Positions 7,848 to 15,229 of a stretch of DNA of 64,000 bases are shown here, one piece after another; the stretch's first letter is position 1; each line of letters begins with the position of its first letter. Both the position numbers and the translations under genes were made by a program. The DNA lies in contig NZ_JAFRDR010000001.1 in assembly GCF_017377795.1 (NCBI RefSeq), forward strand, positions 1 to 64,000, written 5' to 3'. The notes under the pieces are model-generated. The model was not told where the DNA came from and ran no database searches. It saw nothing but the letters and a program-made list of their open reading frames with translations. The stretch comes from Williamsia soli (GTDB taxonomy: Bacteria; Actinomycetota; Actinomycetes; Mycobacteriales; Mycobacteriaceae).

Positions 7848-8876
7848 GTGACTTCGACCGCGACAGACGCAACCCGTGAGGCCATCGAGCCCGTCGGATC
7901 GAACGACCCGACCCCGAGCCGCGAAGTGGTCTTGGACCTTCATCGCCGCATGGTGCGGATCCGACAGTTCGAGACCGAGGCCGGCCGCCTCATGGAAGGC
8001 GGCAAACTGCCGGGCTTCCTTCACCTGTACGTCGGCCAGGAGGCCGTGGCCGCGGGTGCGATGAGCAACCTGCGCGACACCGATCAGATCTCCTCGACCC
8101 ACCGCGGACACGGCCATGCCGTGGCCAAGGGCGCCCAGTTCCGGCAGATGTTCGCCGAGCTGTTCGGCCGCGTCGACGGATACTGCAAGGGTCGCGGTGG
8201 CTCCATGCACATCAACGACCTCTCGATTGGCATGCTCGGCGCGAACGGCATTGTGGGCGGCGGTATCCCGATCGCCGTCGGTGCTGCGTTCGCGGCCAAG
8301 TACCGCGGCGAGGACACCGTCGCTATCCCCTTCTTCGGTGACGGCGCCAGCAACATCGGCGCTTTCCACGAGGCCGCCAACATGGCAGGCATCCTCAATC
8401 TTCCGGTCGTATTCGTCTGCGAGAACAACGGATACGCCGAGTTCACCGCACTGCGCGATCACATGAAACTCGAGAATGTCGCCGATCGTGCGCCTGCGTA
8501 CGGCTTCCCGAGCGAGATCTGCGACGGCATGGACGCGATCGCGGTGCGTGCTGCGGTGGGCCGGGCCGTCGAGCGCGCCCGGAACGGTGGCGGCCCGACC
8601 CTGGTCGAGGCCAAGACCTACCGCTACTACGACCACCAGGGTGTGAAGGGTCTGCGCAAGACCTACCGCACCCAGGAAGAGGTCGAGGCGTGGAAGGAGC
8701 GGGACGCCATCAAGTTACTCGAGGCGCGCGCCGTGTCCGAAGGCCTCGTGACCGAAGGTGAGTTCGCGAACATCTGGGCCGAGGTCGACGCCGACATCGC
8801 CGAATCCGTCGCCTTCGCGGAGAACAGCCCGTTCCCCGACCTGGCCGACTTCGCCCTCAACGTCTACAGCGACTGA
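7848..8876 (+). CDS. Thiamine-dependent 2-oxoacid dehydrogenase E1, alpha subunit
   Basis: A 342-residue E1 alpha subunit. With E1 beta it decarboxylates a 2-oxoacid and passes the acyl group to the lipoyl arm of E2. The thiamine-diphosphate/Mg motif is clear: GDGASNIGAFHEAANMAG followed by LPVVFVCENNGY (GDG...NN). GGSMHINDL and STHRGHGHAVAKG are family hallmarks of the pyruvate/acetoin type. The open frame begins at a GTG at 7764, but AGAAGAGG precedes tandem GTG codons at 7845 and 7848, and residues before this are not conserved in character; the second GTG is chosen tentatively. The E1 beta gene follows after 21 bases. Acetoin, pyruvate or branched 2-oxoacids are all possible substrates. 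Confidence 0.9.
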   Translation: MTSTATDATREAIEPVGSNDPTPSREVVLDLHRRMVRIRQFETEAGRLMEGGKLPGFLHLYVGQEAVAAGAMSNLRDTDQISSTHRGHGHAVAKGAQFRQMFAELFGRVDGYCKGRGGSMHINDLSIGMLGANGIVGGGIPIAVGAAFAAKYRGEDTVAIPFFGDGASNIGAFHEAANMAGILNLPVVFVCENNGYAEFTALRDHMKLENVADRAPAYGFPSEICDGMDAIAVRAAVGRAVERARNGGGPTLVEAKTYRYYDHQGVKGLRKTYRTQEEVEAWKERDAIKLLEARAVSEGLVTEGEFANIWAEVDADIAESVAFAENSPFPDLADFALNVYSD

Positions 8877-8897
8877 ACCTCCCGAAAGGCTGAATCA

Positions 8898-9923
8898 ATG
8901 TCTACTGCAACTGAATTGACCGTGCCCGCGGAGGCCGCCACGGCCCGGGTCACCACCTACGTCAAGGCCTACAACGAGGCCGTCGCGCAGACGATGCGTG
9001 AGAACGACGACGTCTTCGTCATCGGGGAGGACGTCGCCGGCTACGGCGGCGTGTTCCACATGTACGACGGACTCCTCGACGAGTTCGGGCCCCGCCGGAT
9101 GGTCGACACCCCGATCGCCGAGATGGGCCTGATCGGCCTCGGTGTCGGAGCTGCTGCGCGCGGCCTGCGCCCGGTCGTCGACATCATGTTCATGGATTTC
9201 CTGGCCGTCGCGCTCGATCAGGTGGTGAACCAGGCCGCCAAGATGAAGTTCATGTACGGCGGCGAGGTGAAGGTCCCGATGGTCATCGCCGTTGCGTACG
9301 GTGCCGGCGTCAGCGCGGGCGCCCAGCACTCGCAGAGCTTGGAGACCTGGCTGGCCCACACACCCGGCCTCAAGGTCGTCATGCCGTCGAACGCTCACGA
9401 TGCCAAGGGTCTGATGGTCGCCGCCGTGCGCGACGACAACCCCGTCATCTTCATGCTGAACAAGGTGCTGCTCGGTGCCCGCGGTGAGGTGCCCGAAGAG
9501 GTCTACGAGATCCCGCTCGGACAGGCCGCGATTCCCCGCGAAGGCGACGACGTCACCATCGTGGCGTTCGGCCGCATGGTGGTCGAAGCGCTGAAGGCCG
9601 CCGACATCCTGGCCGAGTCCGGCGTATCGGTCGAGGTCGTCGACCCGCGCTCGGTCCAGCCGCTCGACACCGCCGCGATCGTGAAGTCCGCGTCCAAGAC
9701 GAATCGCATCCTCGTGGTTCACGAGGCCGTGACCTTCGGCGGCATCGGTGCCGAGGTGGCTGCACAGATCCAGGAAGAGGCGTTCGACTACCTCGACGCC
9801 CCGGTCCTGCGCATCGGTGCCCCGTTCACGCCCGTGCCGTTCAGCACACCGCTCGAGAAGGCCTACGTGCCGGACGCCGATCGCATCGTCGCCGGAGCGC
9901 GCCGCCTGCTCGAAAGGAACTGA
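8898..9923 (+). CDS. 2-oxoacid dehydrogenase E1, beta subunit
   Basis: A 341-residue E1 beta subunit (transketolase central plus C-terminal domains). VFVIGEDVAGYGGVFHMYDG and VDTPIAEMGLIGLGVGAA are the typical cofactor-side signatures; SAGAQHSQSLETWLAHTPGL is the active-site stretch of the AcoB/PdhB type. The C-terminal half has SVEVVDPRSVQPLDTAAI. It is followed by E2 only two bases after the stop, so subunits are made from one transcript. The protein has a short Thr/Ala-rich N-terminal extension before the domain begins at about residue 18. Confidence 0.93.
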   Translation: MSTATELTVPAEAATARVTTYVKAYNEAVAQTMRENDDVFVIGEDVAGYGGVFHMYDGLLDEFGPRRMVDTPIAEMGLIGLGVGAAARGLRPVVDIMFMDFLAVALDQVVNQAAKMKFMYGGEVKVPMVIAVAYGAGVSAGAQHSQSLETWLAHTPGLKVVMPSNAHDAKGLMVAAVRDDNPVIFMLNKVLLGARGEVPEEVYEIPLGQAAIPREGDDVTIVAFGRMVVEALKAADILAESGVSVEVVDPRSVQPLDTAAIVKSASKTNRILVVHEAVTFGGIGAEVAAQIQEEAFDYLDAPVLRIGAPFTPVPFSTPLEKAYVPDADRIVAGARRLLERN

Positions 9924-9925
9924 TC

Positions 9926-11326
9926 GTGGCTCAGCAGATCGTGCTGCCGAAGTTGGGGCTGACGATGCAGGAGGGCGTCATCGGCGAATGGCTGGCCGCT
10001 TCCGGCCAGCACATCGGTATGGGCGACGTGCTCCTGCGACTCGAGACCGACAAGGTCGAGGTCGACGTGGAAGCCGAAGGTGAAGGAATCCTGGCACTCA
10101 ACGCGAAAGCCGGCGATGTCCTGCCGGTCGGAGCGGTGATCGGCTGGTTGCTCGGTGAGGGTGAGCAGGCGCCGGACGGCGTCGCGGCCGCGGTCGCCGA
10201 CGACGTGGTCGCTCCCGAGGCGGAAGAAGTCGCCGCACCCGCTGTTGCCGTGGTCGCCGGAGACGGTTCCCGCATCAAGTCGTCGCCGAACGCCCGTCGC
10301 GTGGCAGCGGCATCGAACGTCGATCTCGCGACCGTCCGTGGCACCGGACCCGGCGGCCGCATCGTCTCCGAAGACGTCGAAGAGTTCATCGCAGCAGCGC
10401 CGGCAGCGGAACCTGTTGCCGCGACAGCTCAGCCCGCCGGCGACTCCGCAGGCCAGTTCGTCGGACCACTGGTCCGGCGTCGGGCCGCAGAACTCGGCGT
10501 AGACCTGTCGCAACTCGTCGGCACCGGTATCGGTGGACGCATCACCAAGGCCGATGTCGAGGGTGCGGCCGGCTCGACGGCAGCTCCGGCAGCGGTTGCG
10601 CCGCCGAAGACGACACCTGTCGCCGGACCGCAGCCTGGCGAGGTCATCCCGTTGACCGGCATGCGGGGAGCTATCGCCCGCAACATGGTCGACAGCCTGC
10701 AGACCATGGCGCAGCTCACCCACGGCTACGAGGCGGACGTGACCGCGCTGGTCGCAGCACGTGCCCAGCTCAAGGCGGAGTCCGCCGACACCGGTGCGAA
10801 GGCGCCCAGTCTCAACGACTTCATCGTCAAGGCGGTCGCTGTTGCGCTGCAGCAGCATCCGCTGCTGAACGCCGGTATCGCCGACGACAAGATCACCCTC
10901 TTCGAAGAGATCAACCTCGGCGTCGCCGTGGCGGTCGAGGGTGGGCTCATCGTCCCGGTCGTCAAGGGTGCAGACGCACTCTCGGTCGGCGAGATCGCCG
11001 GCCGCACCGGTGCACTCGCGGCGGCCGCACGGACGGGCAAGCTGGCTCTCGCCGACATGGAAGGCGCGACGTTCTCGGTCAGCACCCTCGGTGCCTATGG
11101 TGTCGATTTCTTCACGCCGGTCATCAACCCGGGCAACGTGGCGATCCTCGGCGTCGGGCGCGTCAAGGACGGATTCCGTTGGGAAGGTGAGACTCCGGTG
11201 AAGACCCAGGTCCTGACCCTGAGCCTGACGTTCGACCACCGGGCTGTCGACGGCGCACCCGCCGCGGAGTTCCTGCGCACCCTCAGCGGCGTGCTGTCGC
11301 GACCACTGAGCCTGTTGGCCGGGTAG
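9926..11326 (+). CDS. 2-oxoacid dehydrogenase E2, dihydrolipoyl acyltransferase
   Basis: A 466-residue E2. Residues 1-76 are one lipoyl domain with the lipoylated Lys at 43 (LETDKVEVDV). After an Ala/Val-rich linker there are two peripheral-subunit-binding domains in tandem, at about 119-155 (SPNARRVAAASNVDLATVRG) and 179-213 (RRRAAELGVDLSQLVGTGIG); most E2 chains carry one. The catalytic domain covers about 235-466 and ends with the active-site motif TFDHRAVDGAPAAEF. The start is GTG at 9926. No E3 dihydrolipoamide dehydrogenase gene is present in the window, so E3 must be shared from elsewhere in the genome. Confidence 0.93.
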   Translation: MAQQIVLPKLGLTMQEGVIGEWLAASGQHIGMGDVLLRLETDKVEVDVEAEGEGILALNAKAGDVLPVGAVIGWLLGEGEQAPDGVAAAVADDVVAPEAEEVAAPAVAVVAGDGSRIKSSPNARRVAAASNVDLATVRGTGPGGRIVSEDVEEFIAAAPAAEPVAATAQPAGDSAGQFVGPLVRRRAAELGVDLSQLVGTGIGGRITKADVEGAAGSTAAPAAVAPPKTTPVAGPQPGEVIPLTGMRGAIARNMVDSLQTMAQLTHGYEADVTALVAARAQLKAESADTGAKAPSLNDFIVKAVAVALQQHPLLNAGIADDKITLFEEINLGVAVAVEGGLIVPVVKGADALSVGEIAGRTGALAAAARTGKLALADMEGATFSVSTLGAYGVDFFTPVINPGNVAILGVGRVKDGFRWEGETPVKTQVLTLSLTFDHRAVDGAPAAEFLRTLSGVLSRPLSLLAG

Positions 11327-11333
11327 GTACGAC

Positions 11334-11735
11334 ATGGATGCGATCGCCATCGACGAAACCTTGTTCGCACAACTGGATCCGCCTCTGTTGTCCGGAAGTG
11401 GTTGTGCCGAATGCGGTGTGGTGGTCTTTCCGGCTGCGGACCGGTGTCCTGGTTGTGCCGGGGCCAACGTCGTCCGGCAGGCGCTGCCCGGTCGTGGCAC
11501 GGTCTGGACCTGGACGCGGCAATCGTTCGCCCCGAAGCCACCATTCGAGGCACCTGCATCCGGATTCGAACCGTTTGTCGTCGGTTACGTCGACCTCGGC
11601 GCGGTGCTGGTCGAATCGAGAATTGTCGGCGAGGTCGTGATCGGCGACCAGGTCGAACTGTGTCTGCTCGCCGTCAGTGATGCCGAGTTCAGCTTTGCGT
11701 TCGAGAAGGTCGCGTCCGAAAGGGTTGCGTCGTGA
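11334..11735 (+). CDS. DUF35 / OB-fold zinc-ribbon protein, thiolase-fold partner
   Basis: A 133-residue protein with an N-terminal rubredoxin-like zinc ribbon (CAEC near residue 24, CPGC near residue 38) followed by an OB-fold (GRGTVWTWTRQSFAPKPPFE and PFVVGYVDLG). This is the DUF35 family. Known members bind a thiolase-fold partner: in cholesterol side-chain breakdown a DUF35 protein or domain is required by the retro-aldolase Ltp2. The next gene overlaps by four bases (GTGA) and encodes a thiolase-fold protein, so the two very likely form a complex. It begins seven bases after the E2 stop, in the same operon. Confidence 0.88.
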   Translation: MDAIAIDETLFAQLDPPLLSGSGCAECGVVVFPAADRCPGCAGANVVRQALPGRGTVWTWTRQSFAPKPPFEAPASGFEPFVVGYVDLGAVLVESRIVGEVVIGDQVELCLLAVSDAEFSFAFEKVASERVAS

Positions 11736-12883
11736 GCAACGAGGACATCTACATCGTCGGAGCCGGCATGCACGCCTTCGGGCGGCATGACGGGGTCACC
11801 GGCATGGACATGGGTGAGCACGCGCTGCGCGCCGCGCTCGCAGATGCCGGTATCACCTGGGCCGAGGTCGACGCGGCGGTCGGTGGCAGCAATGTGTCCG
11901 GCAAACCGGACTCGCTGGTCTCACGGCTCGGCCTGACCGGTATCCCGTTCACCACGGTCAAGAACGGCTGTGCCACCGGCGGAGTCGCGCTGTCGACGGC
12001 CGCGGACATGCTCGCTGCGCGCCGCGCAGACGTGGTGGCGGTCGTGGGCTTCGACAAGCACCCGCGCGGGGCGTTCGGTTCCGACCCGGCGGCCTACGGA
12101 CTCGGTCAGTGGTACGCGCGTACCGGGATGATGGTCACCACCCAGTACTTCGCGATGAAGACGCGTCGGTACTTCCACGAGCACGGACTCGACGAGCATG
12201 CCCTCGCGGCGGTCTCTGAACGCGCCTTTGCGAACGGTGCCGCGCATCCGAAGGCCTGGCGCCGAAAACCTCTGACCGCGCAGCAGGTCCTCGACTCCGC
12301 GCCTGTCAATGACCCGCTCACCCAGTACATGTTCTGCTCACCCGGAGAGGGCGGCGTCGGCCTGATCCTGGCCCGCGGAGACCGCGCGCATGATCTGTGC
12401 GACAAGCCGATTCGCCTTGCTGCCGTCGAGGTGCGGACCCGCCGTTTCGGGTCGTTCGAGGTTTTCTCACCCTGGCTCCACACCGAACCGGTGCACAGTC
12501 CGAGCATCGACGCCGCTGCAGCAGCTTTCGCGAGTGCGGGTGTGAGCCCGTCAGACGTCAAGGTCGCCCAGCTCCAGGACACCGACTCGGGATCCGAGAT
12601 CATCCACATGGCCGAGACCGGGCTGTGCGCCCACGGCGACCAGGGCAAGCTCCTCGACAGCGGGGCAACCCGTTTCGACGGCGACCTGCCCATCAACACC
12701 GATGGCGGTTGCCTGGCCGGCGGTGAGCCGATCGGCGCCTCCGGTCTGCGACAGGTCCACGAAGTGGTCCGGCAACTGCAGGGCCGGGCCGAAGGCAACC
12801 AGGTACCGGGTGGCCCACGGGTCGGGTTCACCCACGTTTATGGCGCTCCCGGGCTCTCGGCGTGCACGGTGCTGACGGTCTGA
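11732..12883 (+). CDS. Thiolase-fold protein (SCP-x/Ltp2 type), probable aldolase or lyase
   Basis: A 383-residue protein of the lipid-transfer-protein thiolase group. The nucleophile-position Cys is kept (KNGCATGGVA, Cys80). Two other thiolase catalytic features are missing: the usual G-H-P-x-G-A-T-G reads GEPIGASG (Glu for His), and the C-terminal C-x-G motif is replaced by VYGAPGLSACTVL. Loss of these residues, plus the overlapping DUF35 gene, points to carbon-carbon bond cleavage as in the Ltp2 retro-aldolase rather than thiolysis (inference). A released aldehyde or ketone would fit the aldehyde dehydrogenase nearby. An acyl-CoA dehydrogenase follows after 16 bases. Confidence 0.82.
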   Translation: MSNEDIYIVGAGMHAFGRHDGVTGMDMGEHALRAALADAGITWAEVDAAVGGSNVSGKPDSLVSRLGLTGIPFTTVKNGCATGGVALSTAADMLAARRADVVAVVGFDKHPRGAFGSDPAAYGLGQWYARTGMMVTTQYFAMKTRRYFHEHGLDEHALAAVSERAFANGAAHPKAWRRKPLTAQQVLDSAPVNDPLTQYMFCSPGEGGVGLILARGDRAHDLCDKPIRLAAVEVRTRRFGSFEVFSPWLHTEPVHSPSIDAAAAAFASAGVSPSDVKVAQLQDTDSGSEIIHMAETGLCAHGDQGKLLDSGATRFDGDLPINTDGGCLAGGEPIGASGLRQVHEVVRQLQGRAEGNQVPGGPRVGFTHVYGAPGLSACTVLTV

Positions 12884-12899
12884 GAATGAAAGGCATGTC

Positions 12900-14150
12900 G
12901 TGACTCGAACACTCGGTGTGGTTCCCGAATTGGCCACTTTTCAAGAAGAAGTGCGAACGTGGCTGGCCAGTATCCTGGCGCCTCGACCGGCTCCGTCGCC
13001 GGACGACCGGGCCGACCTCGCGGTCTTTCGGAACCTGTCGGATGACGACGAGCTGTCGTTGCTGAACGCGGTTCGTGACTATCGCAGGCAGCGCTTCGAC
13101 GCCGGCTATGGTGCGGTGACGTTGTCGGTAGAACACGGCGGACGGGGGCTACCGGCCTCGTTCGCGTCCGCGATCGCCCAGGCCGAGCGCGACTTCGATG
13201 TGCCACCCTCTACCGAATTGATCAGCGTCACCACGGGTCTGGTCGGCCCCGCCGTCGCGATGTTCGGTTCCGATGACCAGCGCGCTGCCTACGCGAACCC
13301 GTTGCTGCGTACCGACCTGCTGGCCTGCCAGCTCTTCAGCGAGCCCGGAGCGGGATCCGATCTGGCGGCCCTCAGCTGCCGCGGCGTCCGTCAGGGCGAC
13401 GAGTGGGTGTTCAACGGACAGAAGGTGTGGTCGTCGGGGGCTCGGTTCGCTGATCTCGGCATGTTGCTGGCCCGCACCGACCCGGATGTGCCCAAGCACA
13501 AGGGCATCACCGCGTTTCTGATCCCGCTCGACGCCGAGGGCGTCGAGATCAGACCCATCCGCCAGATGAGCGGGGGCGCATCGTTCAACGAGGTGTTCCT
13601 CCACGACGTGCGCGTCCCGGACAGCATGCGGCTCGGTGAGGTGGGACAGGGCTGGAAAGTCGCCGGTGCCACGTTGGCGTTCGAGCGGACCGCGTCCGGT
13701 TCGGTCACCCGGAAGAAGGGTGGCTCAGTCGCCGAACTGGTCGCGTTGGCGCAGTCCCTGGGCGTCGCCGACGATCCGCTGGTTCGTCAAGACCTCGCCG
13801 ATGTCTACATCCGCTCCGAACTCCGTGCCGCCACCGCCGATCGCGTCGCCCGCGCTGCTGCGGCAGGGATCTCGCCAGGGCCCGCGGCGTCGGTCGGCAA
13901 ACTGATGGCCTCCGACGTCTTGGGCAAGATCGGGGAGATCGCGGCAGATCTGCTGGGCAACAACATCACCGCCGCTGTCGACGCGGACCAGTTCGCCTGG
14001 ACCGAACACCTGCTGGGCAGCCCCGGCTATCGACTGGCAGGTGGAACTGACCAGATCCAGCGCAACATCATCGGCGAGCGGGTGCTCGGCCTTCCGCCGG
14101 AGCCTCGCGAAGACCGCGATCAGCCGTGGTCGCAGCGCGACAAGCGCTGA
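12900..14150 (+). CDS. Acyl-CoA dehydrogenase (larger-subunit type)
   Basis: A 416-residue FAD-dependent acyl-CoA dehydrogenase that would introduce a 2,3 double bond in an acyl-CoA. The FAD/substrate signature CQLFSEPGAGSDLAALSC and WVFNGQKVWSSGARFADLG are clear. The C-terminal region ends GGTDQIQRNIIGERVLGLPP. The start is GTG at 12900 following AAAGG. It is convergent with a second dehydrogenase whose stop lies eight bases away; that partner is of the shorter type. A very similar long/short pair lies at 37601-39893. Such pairs form alpha2-beta2 heterotetramers in steroid degradation, which is the likely arrangement here. Confidence 0.92.
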   Translation: MTRTLGVVPELATFQEEVRTWLASILAPRPAPSPDDRADLAVFRNLSDDDELSLLNAVRDYRRQRFDAGYGAVTLSVEHGGRGLPASFASAIAQAERDFDVPPSTELISVTTGLVGPAVAMFGSDDQRAAYANPLLRTDLLACQLFSEPGAGSDLAALSCRGVRQGDEWVFNGQKVWSSGARFADLGMLLARTDPDVPKHKGITAFLIPLDAEGVEIRPIRQMSGGASFNEVFLHDVRVPDSMRLGEVGQGWKVAGATLAFERTASGSVTRKKGGSVAELVALAQSLGVADDPLVRQDLADVYIRSELRAATADRVARAAAAGISPGPAASVGKLMASDVLGKIGEIAADLLGNNITAAVDADQFAWTEHLLGSPGYRLAGGTDQIQRNIIGERVLGLPPEPREDRDQPWSQRDKR

Positions 14151-14158
14151 CCCGGGGT

Positions 14159-15229
14159 TTACCAGGCGAGGGTGGCAGCGAGACGTTCGCGATGGAGCGC
14201 GGTTCCGCCGAAGAGCTGGGCGTCGGCGCGGGCACGGCGGAAGTACAGGTGGCAGTGGTGTTCCCAGGTGAACCCGATACCACCATGGAGTTGCACGGCC
14301 TCGGCGCTGACAGTCCGGTAGGCATCGCTGCACCAGGCCTGAGCGAGCGCACCTGCCTCCACGAGATCGTCGGCCTCCACCGCCCGGGTGACCGCTGATC
14401 TGCTCGCCTCGACGAGCACCAGCAGGTCGGCGAGGGTGTGCTTGACGGCCTGGAAGCTGCCGATCTCGCGACCGAACTGCCGGCGTTCTCTCACGTACTC
14501 GACCGTCCGGTCGAGACTGGCCTGTGCCCCGCCGAGCTGTTCCGCGGCGAGGACGATGCAGGCGACATCGAGTGCGGGAAGTACTGCTGCAGTGGCAGTT
14601 CCACCGGTGGTCAGACGCGACCCGGAGACGTCGGTGAGTGTGATCGCCGCCTGGGCGCGGGACAGATCCAGAGTCTCGAGCGGAACGACGGCTACACCCG
14701 GCGCTGCCGACTCGACGATGAACACATCGGGACCCTCCGGGGTTTCAGCGGTGACCACCAGCCATCGCGCACCTGCGGCGCCGAGAACGGCGGGCGCGTG
14801 ACCGGTGAGGGTCAAGGAGCCGCCGTGGTCGGCCGCGGCGAACACCAGATCGTCTGGCGTCCACCACCCCTGCCGATTGAGTCCTGCGAACGCTGCGGGG
14901 GCTCCCTCGGCGATCTCGGAGAGAGCGTCGTCTGCACCGCCGGCGTTGACGAGTACCTGCCCCGCGACGACGGTCGACAGGAACGGCACGGGCAGCAGCG
15001 CGGCGCCGAGCTCCTCGGCGACCACAGCAAGTTCGGCCAATCCACCGAGTCCACCGCAGGATTCGGGGAGACCCAGCGCGCCGACGCCGATCTGTTCGGC
15101 CAAGACAGACCAGGCCATAGAATCCCAACCCGGGCCGGAGGTATCCAGCGAACGGCACAGGTCCGGGCCTCCGAGATCGGCCGCTGCAGAACGGACCGCG
15201 GCCCGCAGGTCGTCCAGTTCAGTACTCAT
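14159..15229 (-). CDS. Acyl-CoA dehydrogenase (smaller-subunit type)
   Basis: A 356-residue acyl-CoA dehydrogenase-family protein. It has VLAEQIGVGALGLPESCGG near the start, RRQFGREIGSFQAVKHTLAD in the middle and LHGGIGFTWEHHCHLYFRRA near the end. This composition is typical of the shorter partner of heteromeric actinobacterial enzymes. The ATG at 15229 overlaps the stop of the PPDK-like gene by four bases, so it is the third cistron of an operon read from 18395. Its likely partner is the convergent gene at 12900, which is on a different transcript, an arrangement that would link both operons' expression. Confidence 0.9.
   Translation of the reverse strand: MSTELDDLRAAVRSAAADLGGPDLCRSLDTSGPGWDSMAWSVLAEQIGVGALGLPESCGGLGGLAELAVVAEELGAALLPVPFLSTVVAGQVLVNAGGADDALSEIAEGAPAAFAGLNRQGWWTPDDLVFAAADHGGSLTLTGHAPAVLGAAGARWLVVTAETPEGPDVFIVESAAPGVAVVPLETLDLSRAQAAITLTDVSGSRLTTGGTATAAVLPALDVACIVLAAEQLGGAQASLDRTVEYVRERRQFGREIGSFQAVKHTLADLLVLVEASRSAVTRAVEADDLVEAGALAQAWCSDAYRTVSAEAVQLHGGIGFTWEHHCHLYFRRARADAQLFGGTALHRERLAATLAW

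Noticed and set aside
11732-12883. Ordinary acetyl-CoA acyltransferase (thiolase)
   Set aside because: The catalytic His motif and second Cys motif of thiolases are replaced, and a DUF35 partner is present.
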